Assembly: GCF_021869535.1 (NCBI RefSeq)
Contig: NW_026262734.1
Location: 71,292,839 to 71,356,838, forward strand
Direction of reading: 5' to 3'
Length of the DNA: 64,000 nucleotides
Source of the DNA: Mytilus californianus
Taxonomy: Eukaryota; Mollusca; Bivalvia; Mytilida; Mytilidae
Positions 58,703 through 64,000 of this stretch are shown one piece after another (position 1 is the stretch's first letter; each line of letters begins with the position of its first letter). The position numbers were made by a program, and so were the translations under genes. The notes under the pieces were generated by a model. That model saw only the letters and a program-made list of their open reading frames with translations. It made no database searches and was not told where the DNA came from.

Positions 58703-59541
58703 AATAACCCCAACTCATTAGTGTCATCTGTTCACCTATCACTGATATTTTTCACACCTTTAGTGAATACAACCTTTTGTCTCTTAATTAGGGGTTATCA
58801 ATGGATTAGATTGGCTTGTCAATCAATTTTGTAATTTTTGTGTTTACCTGAGACATCTTAATAATGAATAATATTTTGATCTTGGGAATGAATCCTAAAA
58901 TTATTTTTGATTATTGTATGATTTATAAGTATTGAATTGATATCATGATATCACAATAATGACACAATAACTCCGCTGAAAACATCCTTTTACATAGTTG
59001 GTACATTGTTATCTCGTTTTCATTTTTGGTTCTTGGCTCTTTCTTTTGGGTTTATGCACAAACCATTTGACCATGAAAATCAATACACAAACCGGAAACA
59101 GTCGGAAATTCAACACGAATTGACAGAAAAAAGTTTACAAAGAACAAATAAAACACAAAGACAGTATTGTAGTCATTTATTTTCAACAAAAACTTTTTAT
59201 TTCGGGATTTATGTAGGTTTGGCAATCACCAACGTAGTTTTGACCAGGAAATTCACTCCTGACCACTTTTCTCCAGCTTGGATTTTTCCTCTGGTCGCTG
59301 GAACTGGTCTATTAGTCGGTACCCCTCTCTGGATTAGGAATTTTACTCCCAATTTTCCGACTAATAGGCGAGTTTCTACGGTAAACAGAATAAGATGATG
59401 ATGATGGATGGCTGCTTAATGTCCAAGGCTGATATGCATAAAACCACTTAAGTTAAGATATCCAATCGTAGTACTAATTTATCGTAGGACATGTAGAAAA
59501 ATCTGTCCGTTCGGAACAAATCTTAACTTAAGAAGTTTTAT

Positions 59542-60482
59542 TGTCGAGCCTGCGACTTCTGTCACAGAAAGCTCGACGTAGGGATAGTGATCTGGCAGGA
59601 GCAGCAGCGTTAACTAACTATTTATAAGATTTATATTTTAGAAGGTGGTAGACCTGGATGCTTCATACTTTGTATATAGATGCCTTATGTTATGAAGTTT
59701 CCGTCTGTCATATGTCCATTGCCCACCTCATTTTCATGGTTCAGTGACTACTTGAAAAAAAAGATAACATTTTATATAATGTTAATTTCTCTATTATTAT
59801 GAGTAATAAGATAACTATATTTAGTATGTGCATACCTTGCAAGGTCCTCATGCCTGTCAGACAGTTTTCATCTGACCACGACCTCAATTCATGGATCAGT
59901 GAACAAGGTTAAGTTTTTGTGTTTTGGTCTTTTTCTAATACTATATGCAATAGGTCAACTATATTTGGTGTATGGAAATATTTTAAGATGTACTTGTCAG
60001 TCTGGCAAGTTTTATTTGACCTTGACCTCATTTTCATGGTTCATTGCTCAGGGTTAAGTTTTTGTGTTCTGGTCATTTATTCTAATACTATATGCAATAG
60101 GTCAACTATATTTGGTGTATGGAAATATTTTACGATGTACATGTCAGTCTGGCAGGTTTTATTTGACCTTGACCTCATTTTCACGGTTCATTGCTCAGTG
60201 TTAGTTTTGTGTTTTTGTCTGTTTTTCTTAAACTATAAGCAATAGGTCAACTATATTTGGTGTATGGAATGATTGTAAGGTGTACATGTCCACCTCGCAG
60301 GTGTCATTTGACCTTGACCTCATTTTAATGATTCAGTGGTTACAGTTAAGTTTTTGTTTTTTGGTCTGTTTTTCTAATACTATATGCAATAGGTCAACTA
60401 TATTTGGTGTATGGAAATATTTAACGATGTACTTGTCAGTCTGGCAGGTTTTATTTGACCTTGACCTCATTTTCATGGTTCA
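59542..60482 (+). mobile_element. Family B repeat, 5' part (split by insertion)
   Basis: The head GTCGAGCCTGCGACTTCTGT, CACAGAAAGCTCGACGTAGG and units of about 147 bp run to TTTTCATGGTTCA, where the text stops. It resumes at 63461 with CATTGCTCAGTGTTAAG. The intact family text here is TTCATGGTTCATTGCTCAGT. Confidence 0.85.
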
Positions 60483-60720
60483 CCCAAGAGAAAATAAATC
60501 TGGAATCCCACTGAAATCCCAGCTGGAATTTTGATGGGATTCCAAGTGGGATCCCACCTAATTCCACCGGGATAAAATCTCGGGAATCCCGCCAAAAGTC
60601 CGGGAATTCCGATGTAAATCCCGGTTGAAATATACTGGGATCCCACTGGGATATTGTGGGATTTTGATTGGAATATACTGGGATTCTGATTGGGATCCCG
60701 CTCTTTTAGCGGGAATCCCG

Positions 60721-60900
60721 AAATTTTATCCCAGTGGAAATATACTGGGATTCCAGTATATTTCCACTGGGATTTACATCGGGAATCCCGGACTTTTGGC
60801 GGGATTCCCGAAATTTTATCCCAGTGGAAATATACTGGGATCCCAGTATATTTCCACTGGGATTTACATCGGGAATCCCGGACTTTTGGCGGGATTCCCG
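60721..60900. repeat. Two 90-bp tandem units made of palindromes
   Basis: 60721-60810 and 60811-60900 differ at one base. Each contains CCCAGTGGAAATATACTGGG followed by its reverse complement, and CGGGAATCCCG, nine bases, CGGGATTCCCG. Degenerate versions extend left to about 60500. Confidence 0.9.
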
Positions 60901-60905
60901 AAATG

Positions 60906-62555
60906 CTACGATTTTGCATTTTCTGAGGGAATATACACATTTATTACTCATTATAAGGTAGATGAATATTGCCCTTGTTGTATCAAATCTGTCACGTATA
61001 TATAAACATTGCGGCATGAATTACATTGTATTGGCCATGTTTAATATCTTATTTCAATGGCTGTCAAGTTCCCATTCAAAAAAAATGTACTTGTATTTAA
61101 TGTCAGATCCTTAAACTTCCATCAAAATTATAGATACTAGTACTACTAGCAAACTTGTTTGCCATTTTTAATGGCTGCTTATATTGTTAAATTACCCATT
61201 AATTAAATATGGTACTCACCCCACCCCTCCTCCCCATGTTCACTAACACCTTCAAGCATTTCATTGTCTTAATTGTATTTAGATACGCAGTTTTCACCAT
61301 GGCTTAATGATGCTCGCTGTTCAGTTTCAAATATTATAATATTAAAAATGTGTGTCAGATATAAAGGATACATGTGAAGTTCTCCTCCTTTCTGTAATTA
61401 AATTTGCTGTCTCCGTACTTCCAACTAGTATTGCTGAGTAAAGGTAACTGGTATCTGCATGCAATCCGTTTACTTTCAAAATTGGCAGCTCCACTTAATC
61501 ATTTAATCCCCTAAAAGTATCAAAAAAATCCACAAAGAATCAATTGTTCTAGACATTTTGAAGCAATAAATTCAATAGAAATATTATTGCATGTTTATAC
61601 AGTATACATTGGAAGCCAGTTGGAATCAAATTAATTACCCTCCCTCTTTTTTTATCCCCTGAAGATAAAAAACTAGCGACTTATTATTTTCACCAAATAA
61701 CCATTCACACAATTCAATTAAATTTTTACATATCTACCAGTTATGCCTGTTATGTGACAACAAGATTATTCAATGTTGTTAAAAATAAATATATTTTTCA
61801 GTTTATGCAGGAACATATATATATTAGATATATCTGCATGTTCCCAGCTAGGTTTATGCTTTCAGATTTTCTGATGTTGATTTGCTAAAAAAAAAACCAT
61901 AAAAAAATCATAGTTCCTCAATAAATTATATTTTATAATCTCATTATATACACATGTTAAATTAAATTTTTAATGCACTTATCTGAAAACATCTTCACCA
62001 TCACATGGAATCTTCTATTTTGCTACAGCGTAATCACATTTTGATGACGTTTTTATTGAGTACTCTAACGTCGAGGTGACAATCTCGCCCCATATTATAT
62101 CGGCCAGAAGTTGATCCGTCCCCGTAACGGTATTATACAAATAAATCAAGGGTGTCGTATAAAAGTATTTATTACTGGCCAGTTTTTAAAAATAAGAAAA
62201 AAAACAACCTTTAATTTAATCGGCACAGGGTGCATGCGGATGAACTAGTGGCCGCATTATCTAGGACGGTGTTTTCTAGGGTCGGACTGTTCAGTACAAT
62301 TACTAAAAACCACGTGGTCATGACTTGTTTACATAAGTTGAGAACCAAGGTTTTACGATGTCGATCGTTCGCCTATCATTGATCTGATAATTTTTCTATG
62401 TTATTTAAATGCCGGACAACAGGTAGAAAATCAGAAACGATCCAGCTTGTCTGGCAAAACAGCCGTTGGCGTTACTCGGGCGCCCTTTCGTTTTTATCGC
62501 GAAAATCTCGGCATTTTTCTGACTTTGAAATACTGTCAAACTAAAATTTGTAATT
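60906..62555. other. Interior of the 2.98-kb element, nothing recognised
   Basis: AT-rich DNA without a long frame. A more CpG-rich patch occurs at 62070-62520. Confidence 0.45.
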
Positions 62556-62559
62556 CTTC

Positions 62560-62905
62560 CATCAACAGAAGTTCAGCTAGCTGTGTAAACTGTCAAATTA
62601 AGTGACCCATTAAGTGCAGGGCTTCACCTGACAGCTTTGGTGTCAAACACATTGTTAATTAACACAAATAACCTTTGCTTTATGTCATAAATAATTTGTG
62701 TATTTCAAAAATGTTTCAGTTACTTCCCCTTTTTTATCACCTTTTCACAATATATTCCTTAAATTTATTGGTTTTTTTTCTAAAAAAAAAAAAATAAAAC
62801 AAATTGAATGCAAATGCATATCAGAATATTACTTTTAATTATTTTTAACCTGAAAACACTTCAAATATAAATATTTTGAAAATTATTTTTTTCATCTTTA
62901 CTTCC
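62560..62905 (-). repeat. Segment shared in inverse orientation with 44671-45010
   Basis: On the minus strand it carries the ordered blocks seen at 44671-45010, including GTGTTTGACACCAAA, GCACTTAATGGGTCACT and TTTGACAGTTTACACAGCTA. It lies inside the 2.98-kb element. Confidence 0.75.
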
Positions 62906-63182
62906 ATTAATTGATCTATCAAGTGCATTCAAATAATAATTCAAATTTACATTGACAGAGGACAACTTTTATTTTTAGAAGCAATAAGTGGGGGAGAGGC
63001 ATTTAAAAAAGGGCATCCAATTTTTCAAAGCACCAGTTTTAAGTGGGGTCATTCAAGATATATTGATTTAAAAAGGAAAATTTACAAAATTTAGGTTTTT
63101 CACAGAAATCTATAACCAGGATATATTTTACATTTCCAGGATAATTTTTTTTAAATTCCACACAAAATTATGGTTTATGTTT

Positions 63183-63445
63183 CCCTGTTTAAAGTAAGAT
63201 GGGATCCCGGTTTCAGACAGTTATCCCAATGGGATCCCAGTTTCGTATATTTATCTTGCTTCAACTGGGATTGGATCCCAGCTTGAGACAGATATCCCAA
63301 TGGGATCCCAGTTTCAGACATATATCCCGAATGGGATCCCAGTTTCAGATATTTATCCCGAATGGAATCCCGACTTCTGAGGCCCATCCCGGCTTATCCC
63401 GCTAATTTTACCGGGATTTGACTGGGATCCCGATAGATCCCGTTT
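63183..63445. repeat. Tandem ATGGGATCCCAGTTTCAGAC units (about 32 bp)
   Basis: Units start at about 63299, 63331 and 63363 with AATGGGATCCCAGTTTCAGA, and each ends ATCCCG/ATCCCA. Looser units run from 63199 to 63298. The last part (63385-63445) has only GGGAT/ATCCC blocks leading to the right TIR. Confidence 0.8.
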
Positions 63446-63460
63446 TCATTTTCTCTTGGG

Positions 63461-63870
63461 CATTGCTCAGTGTTAAGTTTTTGTGTTTTGGTCTGTTTTT
63501 CTTAAACTATAAGCCATAGGTCAACAATATTTGGTGTATGGAATGATTGTAAGGTGTACATGTCTGTCTGGCAGGTATCATCTTACCTTGACCTCATTTT
63601 CATGGTTCATTGGTCAATGTTAAATTTTCATGGTTAAGTTTGTTTCTTAAAAACTATAAGCAATAGGTCCACTATATTTTGTGTAAGGAATGATTGTAAG
63701 GTGTACATGTATTTCCGGTTTGGTTTATCTGACCTTGGCCTCATTTTCTTGGATCATGTTAAGTTTATGTGATACTTGTAGTAAAGCTTTATATTTAGGA
63801 CTATCAACATAAAATCAATGATCAGTAAAGCAGGTGAGACATTTCAGCGTGTGCACTCTTGTTTTTTCAT
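63461..63870 (+). mobile_element. Family B repeat, 3' part with tail
   Basis: Text resumes with CATTGCTCAGTGTTAAGTTT and continues through two units to the tail GTGATACTTGTAGTAAAGCT, ATCAATGATCAGTAAAGCAG, GTGAGACATTTCAGCGTGTG, CACTCTTGTTTT. With 59542-60482 it makes one complete family B copy. Confidence 0.85.
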
Positions 63871-64000
63871 AGTTTTTGAAAGAAAAAAAGTGCCAATGAT
63901 AAATCATGAAATATCTAGAGAGGATCGTTTCCTGCCGAATTTTCAATTGATTATATCTCAAAAACAAGGACACAGACCTTTCATTTTTTTCTGCTTTTTA

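Larger units (their letters stand above)
57156..59381. mobile_element. TA-flanked DNA transposon, pogo/Tigger-like ends
   Basis: CCGTAGGAACTCGCCTATTA, GTCG (57156-57179) and the reverse of 59358-59381 agree at 23 of 24 bases. TA flanks both ends (57154-57155, 59382-59383), as expected for Tc1/mariner-superfamily insertions. A second inner dyad, CTATTAGTCGG/CCGACTAATAG, repeats the motif on the right side (59310-59368). The interior has no DDE transposase frame. The 130-codon frame at its right end (59006-59398) reads through the TIR and is not credible as a gene. Confidence 0.75.
60483..63460. mobile_element. 2.98-kb transposon with palindromic subterminal arrays
   Basis: CCCAAGAGAAAAT (60483-60495) and its exact reverse complement (63448-63460) bound the insertion. 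Comparison with intact family B shows only CA duplicated at the site (60481-60482 and 63461-63462). Both ends carry dense GGGATCCC/GGGAATCCCG-type palindromes (to 60905 and from 63195). The 2.2-kb interior is AT-rich and has no transposase frame. The 155- and 126-codon frames at the left end are translations of the tandem palindromes. It is probably a non-autonomous cut-and-paste element whose arrays bind a transposase supplied elsewhere; that role is inferred. Confidence 0.8.
55154..64000 (+). other. DNA2: DNA2 intron, 5' part, continues beyond window
   Basis: The donor GTAATT opens an intron that has no recognisable acceptor plus Walker A coding exon before the window ends. Contents are family D, family I, the TA-flanked element, and a family B copy split by the palindrome-array element. 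A short acceptor-like stretch near 57943 reads ILDDTTVERK but does not resemble the expected helicase sequence. Confidence 0.6.

Noticed and set aside
59006..59398. 130-codon + strand frame
   Set aside because: It runs through the TIR of the TA-flanked element and has no domain or splice context.
60473..61005. Overlapping frames of 126 and 155 codons on both strands
   Set aside because: They are translations of tandem palindromic repeats in the transposon end; all frames stay open because the 90-bp units are multiples of three.

Overview
The window is AT-rich, intron- and repeat-dominated DNA from an animal nuclear genome. GT-AG introns many kilobases long separate very short coding exons. 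Almost everything else is dispersed repeats of kinds I associate with marine bivalves, most likely a mussel of the Mytilus group. The organism is an inference from those repeats and is not proven here.

The only host gene I can identify with confidence is the helicase-nuclease DNA2, on the + strand. Three consecutive exons are visible at 28388-28511, 45748-45827 and 55101-55153. Splice phases match across both junctions, and the peptide runs from the linker after the nuclease region to the LNKPQ motif just before the helicase Walker A loop. The first exon carries an apparent frameshift. Its 5' neighbours and the Walker A exon are not recognisable and probably lie outside the window. The two complete introns are about 17.2 and 9.3 kb.

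The introns are packed with mobile DNA. Five TIR-bounded elements can be delimited: a MULE/FLYWCH-type element with a deleted transposase (25285-27114); an element with 76-bp TIRs and a decayed cysteine-rich coding tail (38975-40329); a 2.8-kb element with perfect 15-bp TIRs (42441-45216); a TA-flanked, pogo/Tigger-like element with nested foldbacks (57156-59381); and a 2.98-kb element whose ends carry arrays of palindromic GGGATCCC-type repeats (60483-63460). The last one splits an older repeat copy. A 441-bp sequence also occurs twice in direct orientation at 19.9 and 21.6 kb.

The second major component is a set of repeat families, called A to K here, with unrelated sequences but one layout: a T-run, a hairpin head, a GTCCGTCTGTC-like stretch, a tandem array with units near 147-168 bp, and a tail that repeats the head stem and often ends in a hairpin plus CTTGTT. 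Nested copies show insertion into T-tracts without target duplication, which suggests non-autonomous rolling-circle (Helentron-like) elements. This is the strongest candidate for an under-described system in the window.

Layout: 1-5.3 kb, mostly unrecognised plus a family B copy and a diverged repeat pair; 5.4-17.9 kb, families A, J, A, E, F, D, B; 18.3-25 kb, SINE-like pieces, the 441-bp pair, families K and C; 25.3-27.1 kb, MULE; 28.4 kb, DNA2 exon; 28.9-36.5 kb, families A, B, F, G; 39-45.2 kb, two TIR elements; 45.7 kb, DNA2 exon; 46.2-52.2 kb, families A, H, J, B; 53.4-55 kb, foldbacks; 55.1 kb, DNA2 exon; 55.7-63.9 kb, families D, I, B and two TIR elements. No rRNA, tRNA or CRISPR array was seen by eye.
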